From: G020354025 sp964621455
GTDB taxonomy: Bacteria > Fidelibacterota > Marinisomatia > SCGC-AAA003-L08 > TS1B11
DNA length: 64,000 bases
Assembly (NCBI GenBank): GCA_964621455.1
Contig: CAZULW010000004.1
Span: 23,646 to 87,645, forward strand
Direction of reading: 5' to 3'
This document shows, piece by piece, positions 51,000 through 60,159 of the stretch. A program made the position numbers and the translations under genes. Each line of letters starts with the position of its first letter. Position 1 is the first letter of the stretch. Under the pieces are notes generated by a model. That model worked only from the letters and a program-made list of their open reading frames with translations. It did no database searches and was not told where the DNA came from.

Positions 51000-51866
51000 A
51001 TGAAGCACATAAAACTGAAAAAAATTGGCCTCAAGAATCACCCTCAATTCAATGAACGATGGTTGCACGACGTTATTGGAGAAGATCCCTCAATTCTCGG
51101 AATTGGGGATGTAGTAATTAAGGACAAAGAGAGAGTCCATGCCGGTGCCGGGCGCCTTGATCTTCTTTTTCAGGACGCCGATGGGTATGGGCGATATGAA
51201 GTTGAGATACAACTCGGAGCTACAAACGAATCTCATATTGTTAGGACTATTGAGTATTGGGATATCGAACGACGCCGTTACCCACAGTACGACCATACAG
51301 CGGTTATTGTCGCAGAGGATATAACCAGCCGTTTTCTGAACGTCATTGGTCTTTTTAATGGATTCATTCCGATCATGGCGCTGCAGGTGTCCGCCATCGA
51401 AACCCCCGAGGGAGTAGGTCTGCACTTCACGAAAGTCCTTGACACCATCCGCCTCGGGTTCCTTGATGAGGATGAGGAAACCGCTGAGCTAACAGATCGA
51501 AACTATTGGGAATCAATTCGGGGAACAGCCAAAACGGTAAAACTCGCGGACAGGATATTGGATCTCGCGAGGGAATTCGCCCCGTCCGCCGAACAGAGTT
51601 ACAACAAGTATTACATCGGGTTTTGGGTCGAAGGTAAAGCCTGCAATTTCGCAATATGTCGTCCCCAGAAAAATGCCCTCCGGCTTGAGATAAGACTCCC
51701 ACAAGAAGAGGAATACGATGGAATAATATCCGAGTCTGGCCTAGAGGTGCTGGATTATGATAAGAGGTGGGGTAACTATAGGTTCCGGCTAAGCGAAGAA
51801 GATATAGAAAAGCACAGTGACACAATTAAAGACCTAATGTTGAAGGCTTACAACCTAAGAAAGTAG
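51000..51866 (+). CDS. PD-(D/E)XK nuclease-fold protein
   Basis: A 288-residue soluble protein. AGAGRLDLLFQD (Asp54) and RYEVEIQLGATNESHI (Glu67, Glu69, Gln71) reproduce a PD-(D/E)XK active-site core in the restriction-endonuclease-like order, with IEYWDIERRRYPQYDHTAVI following. The C-terminal part is a helical and beta mix. It is a widespread uncharacterised family in accessory islands; a nuclease role in defence is inferred. AT-richer than the chromosome. Confidence 0.7.
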   Translation: MKHIKLKKIGLKNHPQFNERWLHDVIGEDPSILGIGDVVIKDKERVHAGAGRLDLLFQDADGYGRYEVEIQLGATNESHIVRTIEYWDIERRRYPQYDHTAVIVAEDITSRFLNVIGLFNGFIPIMALQVSAIETPEGVGLHFTKVLDTIRLGFLDEDEETAELTDRNYWESIRGTAKTVKLADRILDLAREFAPSAEQSYNKYYIGFWVEGKACNFAICRPQKNALRLEIRLPQEEEYDGIISESGLEVLDYDKRWGNYRFRLSEEDIEKHSDTIKDLMLKAYNLRK

Positions 51867-51869
51867 TGT

Positions 51870-51890
51870 TAACAAGCGCTTGCAGCCGAC
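51870..51890 (+). repeat. attC-half-like motif TAACAAGCGCTTGCAGCCGA
   Basis: Third copy of the TAACAAGCGNNTGCANCCGA motif, 3 bp after the nuclease-like gene. The HigB remnant follows with no trailing arm. Confidence 0.45.
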
Positions 51891-51938
51891 ATCCAAGAAG
51901 GCAACGTCTACGACGTGGACTATGAGGACTATCACTGA
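51891..51938 (+). pseudogene. HigB toxin, last 15 codons only
   Basis: The bases just before higA encode IQEGNVYDVDYEDYH and a stop, which is the typical C-terminus of HigB toxins (EVEIVDYH). Its TGA overlaps the higA ATG by two bases. Everything upstream is replaced by the attC-half-like motif. Confidence 0.7.
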
Positions 51939-52231
51939 TGAAGATGCACAACCCGCCCCATCCCGGTGAATTTATCCGGGAGGTCTACCTGGAGCCATTC
52001 AGTATCAGCACCCGCCATGTCGCTGAGAAGCTGAAGGTTTCGCCTTCGACCTTTAATCGTCTGATTAACGGTGCAAGTAACGTCAGCCCTGAAATGGCCC
52101 TGAGGTTGTCGAAGACCCTGGGACGCTCGGCCGAGATCTGGTTGGCCATGCAGGACAACTATGACCTGTGGCGTGCAAGGAATCAGATTGACTTGAAGGC
52201 CGTAGAGAAACTGGATATTTCGGCTGCCTGA
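51938..52231 (+). CDS. higA: HigA-family antitoxin (orphan)
   Basis: A 97-residue XRE protein: PPHPGEFIREVYLEPFSIST, VAEKLKVSPSTFNRLINGAS, MALRLSKTLGRSAEIWLAMQ. This is the HigA family. Its partner HigB is reduced to a 15-codon tail, so the antitoxin has no cognate toxin here. The ATG overlaps the HigB remnant stop. Confidence 0.9.
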   Translation: MKMHNPPHPGEFIREVYLEPFSISTRHVAEKLKVSPSTFNRLINGASNVSPEMALRLSKTLGRSAEIWLAMQDNYDLWRARNQIDLKAVEKLDISAA

Positions 52232-52258
52232 CACGTCGTTTGATCGGAGGCTTTGGAG

Positions 52259-52447
52259 ATGATTAAGAAAGTTGTCGCCAGGCGTAGCCTGAGCAAAGCA
52301 TCATCTACAAAGGAAGACCTGGCTTATTGGCTGAAAAAAAGCCCTGAGGAACGAGTTTCAACCGTAGATTATCTCAGAACGCAATACCATGGAAGTTCAA
52401 TCCGACTTCAGAGATCTGCTCGCGTTATTCAACGCACTAGAAGTTGA
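52259..52447 (+). CDS. Small companion of nucleotidyltransferase
   Basis: A 62-residue protein; ATG 52259 follows GGAGG at 8-bp spacing. It contains STKEDLAYWLKKSPEERVST and VDYLRTQYHGSSIRLQRSAR, a pattern frequently found just upstream of MNT/DUF6036-like nucleotidyltransferases. The 3' end overlaps that gene by 59 bp. It is likely the partner protein of a two-component module. Confidence 0.7.
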   Translation: MIKKVVARRSLSKASSTKEDLAYWLKKSPEERVSTVDYLRTQYHGSSIRLQRSARVIQRTRS

Positions 52448-52835
52448 GTACCTGATCGTGGGGGCCTATGCGCTGGCCTTTCATGGGGCTCCACGCTACA
52501 CCGGTGATATGGACATTCTGGTCAAACCGGACGCCTCGAATGCTAAACGAATTTGGGCAGCTCTAAAAGATTTTGGCTTCGGTTCGGTTGGCTTGAAACC
52601 GGAGGATTTTGAGAGCCCGGATAAGGCCATACAGCTGGGCGTCCCACCAGTTCGGGTAGACCTGCTTACGTCTATTACCGGGATTTCATGGGAGGAGGCT
52701 TTCTCAGGTAGGGTTAAAGGCAAGTACGGAGAGGTTCCGGTTAATTATATTGGCCGCGAACAGTTCATACTGAATAAACGGGATTTAGGAAGGAAAAAGG
52801 ATCTTGCTGATCTTGAGGCCCTGGGAGAAGAGTGA
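52389..52835 (+). CDS. Nucleotidyltransferase-like protein (DUF6036/MNT-type)
   Basis: A 148-residue protein of the nucleotidyltransferase fold: LLALFNALEVEYLIVGAYAL, GAPRYTGDMDILVKPD (hG...DxD-type metal site) and PVRVDLLTSITGISWEEAF. With its small partner it resembles AbiE- or MNT/HEPN-like toxin-antitoxin modules. Target unknown. Confidence 0.75.
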   Translation: MEVQSDFRDLLALFNALEVEYLIVGAYALAFHGAPRYTGDMDILVKPDASNAKRIWAALKDFGFGSVGLKPEDFESPDKAIQLGVPPVRVDLLTSITGISWEEAFSGRVKGKYGEVPVNYIGREQFILNKRDLGRKKDLADLEALGEE

Positions 52836-53023
52836 GGCTTCAGTAAAAGCCATCGCTGAACCAATCCTTGGACCGGATGCCGCCAGGGCGAGAGAGTCAT
52901 CTGACGGAGTATTGCGAAGCGATTCATGTACACCGTTAACCTGGCGCTACCGGCCGAAGGGTCAGCCTTGTATGTGAATTTGCCTTATTGAAGAGGACTT
53001 CCTTATAAGAATTTTTAAGAGAA

Positions 53024-53053
53024 AACCCCTGAAGGGGTTGTTATTTTATTTTG
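53024..53053 (+). terminator. Intrinsic terminator
   Basis: AACCCCT and AGGGGTT pair around GA, followed by GTTATTTTATTTT, an almost pure U-rich tail on the plus strand. Confidence 0.75.
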
Positions 53054-53063
53054 CAACTCTAAT

Positions 53064-53130
53064 CCCACGGTTGAAACCGTGGGCTAAACTCTATCATAAC
53101 AACCATATAGCCCACAACTTCAGTTGTGGG
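53064..53130. repeat. Paired REP-like palindromes
   Basis: CCCACGGTTGAAACCGTGGG at 53064-53083 and CCCACAACTTCAGTTGTGGG at 53111-53130. A similar group (CCCACGACTTAAGTCGTGGG) lies at 60701-60802. They look like REP elements of the kind mobilised by RAYT transposases. Confidence 0.7.
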
Positions 53131-53335
53131 ATTTAAGGTCTGGATCGACACCAGGAACCATTTCAATGGTTTACCCACCACCCGTCATCGCCGAATTCCA
53201 GTCCATCATTTCGGGGAAAAGTCTTGGGCGTTATGGAACATCGCCAACACCACCAAATCATACTAAATTCCCTCTGACCGTCTGGCAGGGCGCGAACGGA
53301 TTACAGCGCTGCCGTCAGGGAAGGATCAAAGCAGA

Positions 53336-55609
53336 ATGGAAGACACACTCGGGATCGTTGAGGGCTTATACCCGCGGCTCGTAGAGGCCGTGCAGCAGGC
53401 ACGCAAGCAGCTGGGCCGGCCCCTGGCGCTGGCGGAGAAAATCCTGTTCGCTCATCTTTATGACCAGCCGGCCGCAGAGCCGCCCCAAAGGGGGGAGTCC
53501 TACGTCAATCTCCAGCCGGACCGGGTGGCCCTCCAGGACGCCACCGCCCAGATGGCCCTGCTGCAGTTCATGCGCAGCGGGCGCAGCGCCACGGCCGTGC
53601 CCACCACCGTTCACTGCGACCACCTCATCCGGGCCCAGGCAGGTGCTGACAGTGATCTGTCCAACGCCCTTACCGAAAACGAGGAGGTGTATGCCTTCCT
53701 CAAGAGCGTGTCCCAAAGGTACGGCCTCGGGTTCTGGAAGCCGGGGGCCGGGATCATTCACCAGGTGGTCCTGGAGAACTACGCCTTCCCGGGCGGTATG
53801 ATGATCGGCACCGATTCGCACACCCCCAACGCCGGCGGGCTGGGGACGCTGGCCATCGGGGTCGGTGGCGCCGACGCGGTGGACGTCATGGCGGGGATGC
53901 CCTGGGAGCTGAAGTGGCCCGGGCTCATCGGGGTGCATCTTACCGGCAGCTTAGGCGGCTGGACGGCACCCAAGGACGTGATCCTGAAGCTGGCCGGGAT
54001 GCTGACCGTGAAGGGCGGTACCGGCAAGGTCGTGGAATACTTCGGCCCCGGCGCGCGTTCAATCAGCGCCACCGGCAAGGGCACCATCACCAACATGGGC
54101 GCCGAGATAGGGGCCACCACCTCCGTTTTTCCCTACGACGAGCGCATGTCCGCCTATCTGCGCGCCACCGGGCGGGCCGAGGTGGCCGACCTGGCTGACC
54201 GGCATCGCGAGTACCTGCAGGCGGACCCCGAAGCGGAGCATCACCCGGAAGAGGTCTACGATGAGATTATCGAGATTGATCTTTCGGCCCTGGAGCCCCA
54301 CATCGTGGGCCCCTTTACCCCCGACCTGGCCCGGCCCATCTCACAGATGGCCAGGGCGGTGAAAGACAACGACTATCCCGACGAGATCAAGGTGGGGCTC
54401 ATCGGCAGCTGCACCAATTCGTCCTACGAGGATATCAGCCGGGCCGCCCACGTGGCAAACCAGGCCCTGGCCCACGGCCTCAAGGCCCGCACCGACTTTT
54501 TCATTACTCCGGGTTCGGAACAGATTCGCGCCACCATCGAGCGAGACGGGCAGTTGGAGGCCCTTACCGCCATCGGCGGCACCGTGCTGGCCAACGCCTG
54601 CGGCCCCTGTATCGGGCAGTGGAATCGCACGGATACCCAGACGGGCGAGAAGAACACCATTGTTACCTCCTTCAATCGCAATTTCGCCCGGCGCAATGAC
54701 GGCAACCCCGACACCCTGGCCTTCATCGCCAGCCCCGAGCTCGTCACGGCCCTGGCGCTGGCGGGCCGGCTCTCGTTCAATCCGCTGACCGATCCTTTAC
54801 CTGATGGTAGCAGCATGGTACTACTGGCGCCCCCTGTTGGAGACGAATTGCCAGCTGATGGCTTTGATCCCGGCGCATCCGGCTATGAACCGCCGACGGA
54901 GGACAGCGGCAAGATTCAGATCGCTATCAAGCCTGACAGCGAGCGCCTGCAGCTGCTGGAGCCGTTTCCCGCCTGGGAAGGATCGGATCTGGAGGATTTG
55001 CGAATGCTGGCCAAGGCTAAGGGGAAGTGCACCACCGACCACATTTCTCCCGCCGGCCCCTGGCTGCGGTTCCGGGGTCACCTGGATAACATCAGCAATA
55101 ACCTCTTCTCCGGCTTGACTAATGCCTACACCGGGGAAACGGGCACGGGGCGGAACCTGGTTACGGGTGAGGATGGTGCCAGGCTCAGCGACATCGCCCG
55201 ATTCTACAGGTCTCAGGGCCTTGGCTGGGTGGTCATCGGCGAGGAGAACTACGGCGAGGGCTCCAGCCGGGAGCACGCCGCCATGGAACCCCGGCACCTG
55301 GGGGCCCGGGCGATTATCGTTAAAGGTTTTGCCCGCATTCACGAGACCAACCTCAAAAAGCAGGGTGTCCTGCCCCTTACCCTCGCGGACCCTGCCGACT
55401 ATGATAAAGTCCGGGTTGACGACCGTGTCTCCCTCACCGGCCTGACGGAGCTGGCTCCCGGATCCACGATAATGATGGTGCTGCACCACAGTGATGGTAC
55501 CCAGGAAACGGTGCCCCTGCAGCACACCCTCAATGAGGCTCAGATCGGGTGGTTCAAGGCCGGTTCGGCGCTGAACGTGATCGCAGCGCAAGGGAAAGAT
55601 CAGGAGTAG
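53336..55609 (+). CDS. Aconitate hydratase
   Basis: A 757-residue aconitase of the mitochondrial type. Fe-S cluster Cys residues are in IGSCTNSSYED (about 359) and ANACGPCIGQW (about 421 and 424). Substrate-binding landmarks are VPTTVHCDHL, IGTDSHTPNAGGLGTLAIGV and EHAAMEPRHLGARAII in the swivelling domain, with KGKCTTDHISPAGPW. It interconverts citrate and isocitrate. The ATG at 53336 follows GGAAGG. With gltA it indicates a TCA cycle, though the two are far apart here. Confidence 0.96.
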   Translation: MEDTLGIVEGLYPRLVEAVQQARKQLGRPLALAEKILFAHLYDQPAAEPPQRGESYVNLQPDRVALQDATAQMALLQFMRSGRSATAVPTTVHCDHLIRAQAGADSDLSNALTENEEVYAFLKSVSQRYGLGFWKPGAGIIHQVVLENYAFPGGMMIGTDSHTPNAGGLGTLAIGVGGADAVDVMAGMPWELKWPGLIGVHLTGSLGGWTAPKDVILKLAGMLTVKGGTGKVVEYFGPGARSISATGKGTITNMGAEIGATTSVFPYDERMSAYLRATGRAEVADLADRHREYLQADPEAEHHPEEVYDEIIEIDLSALEPHIVGPFTPDLARPISQMARAVKDNDYPDEIKVGLIGSCTNSSYEDISRAAHVANQALAHGLKARTDFFITPGSEQIRATIERDGQLEALTAIGGTVLANACGPCIGQWNRTDTQTGEKNTIVTSFNRNFARRNDGNPDTLAFIASPELVTALALAGRLSFNPLTDPLPDGSSMVLLAPPVGDELPADGFDPGASGYEPPTEDSGKIQIAIKPDSERLQLLEPFPAWEGSDLEDLRMLAKAKGKCTTDHISPAGPWLRFRGHLDNISNNLFSGLTNAYTGETGTGRNLVTGEDGARLSDIARFYRSQGLGWVVIGEENYGEGSSREHAAMEPRHLGARAIIVKGFARIHETNLKKQGVLPLTLADPADYDKVRVDDRVSLTGLTELAPGSTIMMVLHHSDGTQETVPLQHTLNEAQIGWFKAGSALNVIAAQGKDQE

Positions 55610-55764
55610 GGGACCGGTTCTCACACGCCGGTGAGATGGCCCGGCTTCCCACGCTGATGGGCGCTCGCCGGTCCTGATCCGGAACCTTGGCGCCGGATGG
55701 ACGCCCAGGCAGTGGAGGGAGGGCGGCCAATTCTTCTATAGGACGTAGAAAAGGAGAGGAGAAG

Positions 55765-56646
55765 ATGAAAGGTATCATCCTGGCTGGCGGAGCTGGCACG
55801 CGCCTGTATCCCTTGTCCACCGCGGTGTGCAAGCAACTGCTCCCGGTACATGACAAGCCTATGATCTATTATCCCCTCTCTACCCTGCTGTTGGCTGGTC
55901 TTCGGGATATTTTGATTATTTCCACTCCCGCCGACCTGCCCCGCTTCGAGCAGATTTTAGGGGATGGTTCCCGCCTTGGGGTGCGCTTCATCTATACGGA
56001 GCAGCCCCGCCCGGAGGGTATCGCCCAGGCCTTCATCATCGCTGAGTCTTTCCTGGCCGGCGACCCGGCATGCTTGATTTTGGGCGATAATATATTTCAC
56101 GGTACGGGGTATTTGGAGCAGCTGCGAAAAGCAGTCTCCCTGAAGCGGGGGGCCATAATATTCGCCTACCCGGTTCATGATCCCCGGCGCTATGGCATTG
56201 TAACGTTTGACGCGCAGGGACGGGCCCTGAGTATCGAGGAAAAACCCCCGCAGCCCCGGTCCAACTATGCTGTACCGGGACTCTATTTTTACGATCAACG
56301 GGTGGTGGAATTTGTCAGGGGTCTGAAACCCTCGGCCCGCGGCGAGCTGGAAATCACGGATATTAACAGAATCTACCTGGAGCTGGGCGAGCTCCAGGTT
56401 CTACGATTCAGTCGCGGCATCGCCTGGCTGGATATGGGGACACACAAGAGTCTTCTGGAAGCGAGCAATTTTATCGAAGCGGTTGAATCGCGCCAGGGAT
56501 TGAAAATCGGCTGCATAGAAGAGGTAGCGTTTCACATGGGCTACATTGATGCGGCCCAGTTAGAACGGACTATTAAGGAAACCCCGGCGAGCCAGTACCG
56601 GGATTATCTCCAGCGGATCCTGCTGGAAGCCCGCCAGACTTCATAG
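55765..56646 (+). CDS. rfbA: Glucose-1-phosphate thymidylyltransferase
   Basis: A 293-residue nucleotidyltransferase; ATG 55765 follows AAGGAGAGGAG. Visible: ILAGGAGTRLYPLSTAVCKQ, LLPVHDKPMIYYPLSTLL, LILGDNIFHGTG and AWLDMGTHKSLLEASNF, matching RmlA/RfbA. It makes dTDP-glucose for rhamnose or other deoxysugars in surface polysaccharides. The substrate is inferred from the family. No other rml gene is in the window. Confidence 0.92.
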   Translation: MKGIILAGGAGTRLYPLSTAVCKQLLPVHDKPMIYYPLSTLLLAGLRDILIISTPADLPRFEQILGDGSRLGVRFIYTEQPRPEGIAQAFIIAESFLAGDPACLILGDNIFHGTGYLEQLRKAVSLKRGAIIFAYPVHDPRRYGIVTFDAQGRALSIEEKPPQPRSNYAVPGLYFYDQRVVEFVRGLKPSARGELEITDINRIYLELGELQVLRFSRGIAWLDMGTHKSLLEASNFIEAVESRQGLKIGCIEEVAFHMGYIDAAQLERTIKETPASQYRDYLQRILLEARQTS

Positions 56647-56685
56647 CCGGCTATGGCGGGAGCAGAACCCCTATTTTGATGTCAG

Positions 56686-56715
56686 AAAAAAAGGACGAAT
56701 TATCGCCCTTTTTTT
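56686..56715. terminator. Bidirectional terminator between convergent genes
   Basis: AAAAAAAGG and CCTTTTTTT flank a short CG-containing loop, giving a hairpin with A- and T-runs on both strands, between rfbA (plus) and the gene at 56732 (minus). Confidence 0.75.
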
Positions 56716-56731
56716 CACTTTCGGACAAGCC

Positions 56732-57088
56732 CTATAGCGTCAATTCCAGAAGATCCTGGGCGCTGTTCCAGGATGGCGTTACCGAAACCTTTGTGCCCAG
56801 CTTGATGCTATAGTGTTCCATCAGCGGCTTGGCATTGACACGGTAAGTTGACTTGTTCTTTCCCACAGCATGGAGCTTAAAGGCCGCTTTGGTCTTGTAT
56901 TTTTTGGGCTGCAGCCCGATTTTCTTAGCGGACGGGTCATAGTAAAGCTCTATATGAGTCGCCCCTTTCAGAAACTGCTCGTAGGCTGCAGAATTAAGGG
57001 AAATTTGACCGCCTTTCAGCACTTTTGCTTCAGGTGGTTTTGGAGCTGCTCTGAGCTTCTTCTCTTGTACGAACTTCTCGAACGGCAT
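56732..57088 (-). CDS. Hypothetical protein
   Basis: A 118-residue basic protein. Its middle reads GGQISLNSAAYEQFLKGATH then IELYYDPSAKKIGLQPKKYK, a recurrent AbrB-like or small beta-barrel pattern seen in conserved hypothetical proteins. It has no signal peptide. DNA or RNA binding could be suggested by charge only. Confidence 0.65.
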   Translation of the reverse strand: MPFEKFVQEKKLRAAPKPPEAKVLKGGQISLNSAAYEQFLKGATHIELYYDPSAKKIGLQPKKYKTKAAFKLHAVGKNKSTYRVNAKPLMEHYSIKLGTKVSVTPSWNSAQDLLELTL

Positions 57089-57516
57089 GATCTTTTTTTC
57101 CTCGATTTAGTTATTGGGAACGTTATGCAATGTTAAATAGAAATTAGAGAAAATGCAATGCCCAAGTGCCATTAAATGCCAACCCAATAAAATTACTAAT
57201 AGAGGCTTAAACCGGTTACGAAATCAGGTGATATTTAAGGTCTATCTGACGCCTGGGCCATTTGCAACAGCAGCATTCGGCGGGGATTCTCAGAGCGATT
57301 TTATAATATTACTCTACTTGAAATGGGAGTTACAGGTTGTTCATATGCTGCTCAAGGGCTTGTGATAACGCCATCGGAACCGGGGATGGATAAGGAGATC
57401 AATTTTCCTGAAATAGCACTTTGTCCAGGCTGGCTACGATCCCCTTCATTCATACGGGAAGGGATATAAATCCCTTGTGGCCGTGCACTACGGCCCCGTC
57501 ATGTCTATCCGCCGCG
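57089..57516. other. Intergenic region without recognised feature
   Basis: About 430 bp of moderately AT-rich sequence between two minus-strand genes. No gene, hairpin or repeat was found. Confidence 0.4.
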
Positions 57517-59616
57517 CTATCCCCGCCGAAGCTCCCTGGTATTGATGGGCAGCCTACGGATCCGTTTGCCGGTGGCCGCGTAAATGGCATTCACCAGCGC
57601 CGGTGGGGTTGGAGGCACCGGCGGCTCGCCCACCCCTGTAGGGGGTTCGATGCTGGGAACGATATAGGCTTCCACTACCGGCATCTCCCGCATGGTCAGC
57701 AGCTTGTAATTGTGGAAGTTGCTCTGCTGCACCCGCCCGTTCTTGAGGGTGATGGCCCCATGCAGGGCAGCGGTTAGTGCCAGAGTGATGCCGCCTTCTA
57801 CCTGGGACCTCACGCCGTCGGGATTGATTACCGTGCCGCAGTCGACAGCGCACACCATCTTGTGAATCTTGATCCCGCCCCGCCGGTCTACGGAGACTTC
57901 CGCCACCACGGCCGCGTAGCTGCGGAAGGAGAAGTGCACGGCCAGACCCTGGTGCCGGCCCCTGGGCAGACGCTTGCCCCAGCCGGCTTTTTCCGCCGCC
58001 AGGTCCAATACCCCCAGGTGGCGGGGATGATCCTGCAGCAGCTCCCGGCGGAACTCGTAGGGGTCTTTACCCGCCGCCTCGGCCAGCTCATCTATGAAGC
58101 ACTCGTTGACAAAGGCAGTCTGGGTGTTGGCCACCGACCGCCAGGGACCTATGGGAACGGGGATGTCGGACATTACGTAGTCCACGCGGATATTGGGGAT
58201 GGCATAGGGCAGATTTACCGCACCGCCGGTGATAGTCCCCACGGAATCGCCGGGGCCGGAGACACGGTGACTCCACGCCACGGGACGATCCTCCCGGTCC
58301 AGACCGCCCTGTACCGCGTGGTAGGTAGTCGGACGGAAAAAGCCGTGCTGGATGTCATCGTCCCGGGTCCAGAGCACCTTCACCGGCACGTCGAGGTCCT
58401 TGGCAACTTCCACCGCGTCCTTTACGAAGTCGTTCCGGTGACCCCGTCCGAAGCCACCGCCCAACAGCAGTATGTGAACCTTGACAGCCTCGGCGGGCAA
58501 TCCGGTGACTTCCATAGCGGCTTTCTGGGCGCCGGTCGGGCTCTGAGTGGACGTCCAGATTTCGCACGCGCCATCCCGCACCTGGGCAGTGCAGCTCATA
58601 GGTTGCATGGTGGCGTGATCCAGGTAAGGCACCTCGTAGGCCGCCGTGAGCTTCTTCGCTGCCCCATCCAGAGCCGCCTGGGCCTCACCGTCATCGCGCA
58701 GGGCCGTGCCCGAACCCTGAGCCGCTTCTTTCAGCGTTCTGGAGATATCATCACTGCTCAGGTTGGCGTTGGGGCCCTCGTCCCAGGTGACCTTTAAGGC
58801 CTTGCGACCCTGCAGCGCCGCCCAGGTGTCATCGGCCACTACTGCTATGCCGCTGGAAATCTGGGTCACGCGGCGGACCCCCGGGACAGCCCGGGCACCC
58901 GAATCATCGTAGCCGGCGACCTGGCCGCCAAATACCGGACAGCGGGCCACCACGGCGGTCAGCATTCCGGGGAGCTTGAAGTCGTAGCCATAGATGGCGC
59001 TACCGTCCACCATGGACGCGGCGCTCAGGCTTTTCATTGCTTTCCCTATGATCTTGAAGTCCTTGGGGTCTTTCAGCGGGACTTCCTCGGGCACCGGCAG
59101 CCCGGCTGCCGTTTCCACCAGCTCCCCGTAGGTCAGTTTCCGGTTGGTGGGTGCGTGGATGACCGCGCCGTTGACCGCGCGGCAGCTGCTCCGGTCAACA
59201 TTCCAGGTCTGGGCGGCGGCCGTAATGAGCATTTCCCTGGCCGTGGCGCCCGCCCGGCGGAGCTTATCGTAGGTGGTGCGGACACTGGCGCTGCCGCCGG
59301 TGCTCTGACCGCCGTATACCGGGTCAAGGTCGCCCTGCTTGACCTGTACCTTGGACCAGTCCGCTTCCAGTTCCTCCGCCACGATCATGGGGAGGGCCGT
59401 CCAGATTTTCTGCCCCATTTCACAGCGGTGCATGGTAACGGTCACCGCACCCGAGGGATCAATAATCACCCAAACATTGGGTTTGAGGGAATCGGGTGCC
59501 TGGGCTGCCGCCAGTTTGTCCAATAAGGGGAGGTGAAAAGCAAGGGCCAGGCCGGTCCCTGCCGCGGTTGAAACCTTTAGAAACTCGCCTCGGCTGATGG
59601 TTGTCTTCGCTGTCAT
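57517..59616 (-). CDS. Molybdenum hydroxylase large subunit, isoquinoline 1-oxidoreductase-like
   Basis: A 699-residue protein starting at ATG 59616 after AGGAGG; the frame extends to 59754 without support. N-terminal twin-arginine-like or signal segment (SRGEFLKVSTAAGTGLALAF) indicates export. Mo-cofactor motifs: VTMHRCEMGQKIWTALPMIV, GQSTGGSASVR, LLGGGFGRGHRNDFVK, IPVPIGPWRSVANTQTAFVN, and the catalytic Glu in TGVGEPPVPPTPPAL. Family members hydroxylate N-heterocycles or oxidise aldehydes. The small Fe-S subunit gene lies just upstream with a 1-bp gap. Confidence 0.93.
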   Translation of the reverse strand: MTAKTTISRGEFLKVSTAAGTGLALAFHLPLLDKLAAAQAPDSLKPNVWVIIDPSGAVTVTMHRCEMGQKIWTALPMIVAEELEADWSKVQVKQGDLDPVYGGQSTGGSASVRTTYDKLRRAGATAREMLITAAAQTWNVDRSSCRAVNGAVIHAPTNRKLTYGELVETAAGLPVPEEVPLKDPKDFKIIGKAMKSLSAASMVDGSAIYGYDFKLPGMLTAVVARCPVFGGQVAGYDDSGARAVPGVRRVTQISSGIAVVADDTWAALQGRKALKVTWDEGPNANLSSDDISRTLKEAAQGSGTALRDDGEAQAALDGAAKKLTAAYEVPYLDHATMQPMSCTAQVRDGACEIWTSTQSPTGAQKAAMEVTGLPAEAVKVHILLLGGGFGRGHRNDFVKDAVEVAKDLDVPVKVLWTRDDDIQHGFFRPTTYHAVQGGLDREDRPVAWSHRVSGPGDSVGTITGGAVNLPYAIPNIRVDYVMSDIPVPIGPWRSVANTQTAFVNECFIDELAEAAGKDPYEFRRELLQDHPRHLGVLDLAAEKAGWGKRLPRGRHQGLAVHFSFRSYAAVVAEVSVDRRGGIKIHKMVCAVDCGTVINPDGVRSQVEGGITLALTAALHGAITLKNGRVQQSNFHNYKLLTMREMPVVEAYIVPSIEPPTGVGEPPVPPTPPALVNAIYAATGKRIRRLPINTRELRRG

Positions 59617-59617
59617 C

Positions 59618-60076
59618 TCACACCTCCTGAGCTGCACGGTGAATGGCCCGCCGGATTCGCTGGTAGGTGCCGCACCGACAGAGGGCGCGGGACATGGTGG
59701 TGTCAATGTCCCTGTCGGAGGGCCTGCGTTTCTTCGCCAGGAGGGCCGCAGCAACCATAATCTGGCCCGGCGTGCAATACCCGCACTGGGACACTTCTTC
59801 CTCGATCCAGGCCCGCTGCAGCGGGTGACTGAGGTCGGTGGATAGACCCTCGATGGTGGTTACCTCGCGGCCGGCCACGGCTGAGACCGGCGTAGCACAC
59901 GAGCGGATGGGTTCACCATCCAGGTGGACCGTACAGGTCCCACACAGGGACATGCCGCAGCTGTACTTGGTGCCTGTCAGACCGAGGGTATCCCTGATAA
60001 CCCAGAGCAACCTCGTATCCGGGTCCAGCTCCAGTGACTTTCGCTGGCCGTTAATGCTGAAACTTATTTTGTCCAT
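59618..60076 (-). CDS. 2Fe-2S small subunit of the molybdenum hydroxylase
   Basis: A 152-residue protein with the plant-type cluster KYSCGMSLCGTCTVHLDG and the second cluster CGYCTPGQIMVAAALL plus RALCRCGTYQRIRRAI. It carries electrons from the Mo subunit. Its stop is 2 bp before the large-subunit ATG. Confidence 0.95.
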   Translation of the reverse strand: MDKISFSINGQRKSLELDPDTRLLWVIRDTLGLTGTKYSCGMSLCGTCTVHLDGEPIRSCATPVSAVAGREVTTIEGLSTDLSHPLQRAWIEEEVSQCGYCTPGQIMVAAALLAKKRRPSDRDIDTTMSRALCRCGTYQRIRRAIHRAAQEV

Positions 60077-60159
60077 TTCAGCCTCTCCATTTGTTTGGAT
60101 TAGTGCTTTTCCTCGTTCAGGATAATTAACTGTGTGATTCGCATTACCACCTTTTTCAA

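Larger units (their letters stand above)
52836..53335. other. Intergenic region with terminator and REP-like palindromes
   Basis: About 500 bp between the nucleotidyltransferase and aconitase genes. It holds the terminator at 53024 and two palindromes at 53064-53130, described separately; nothing else was found. Confidence 0.45.
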
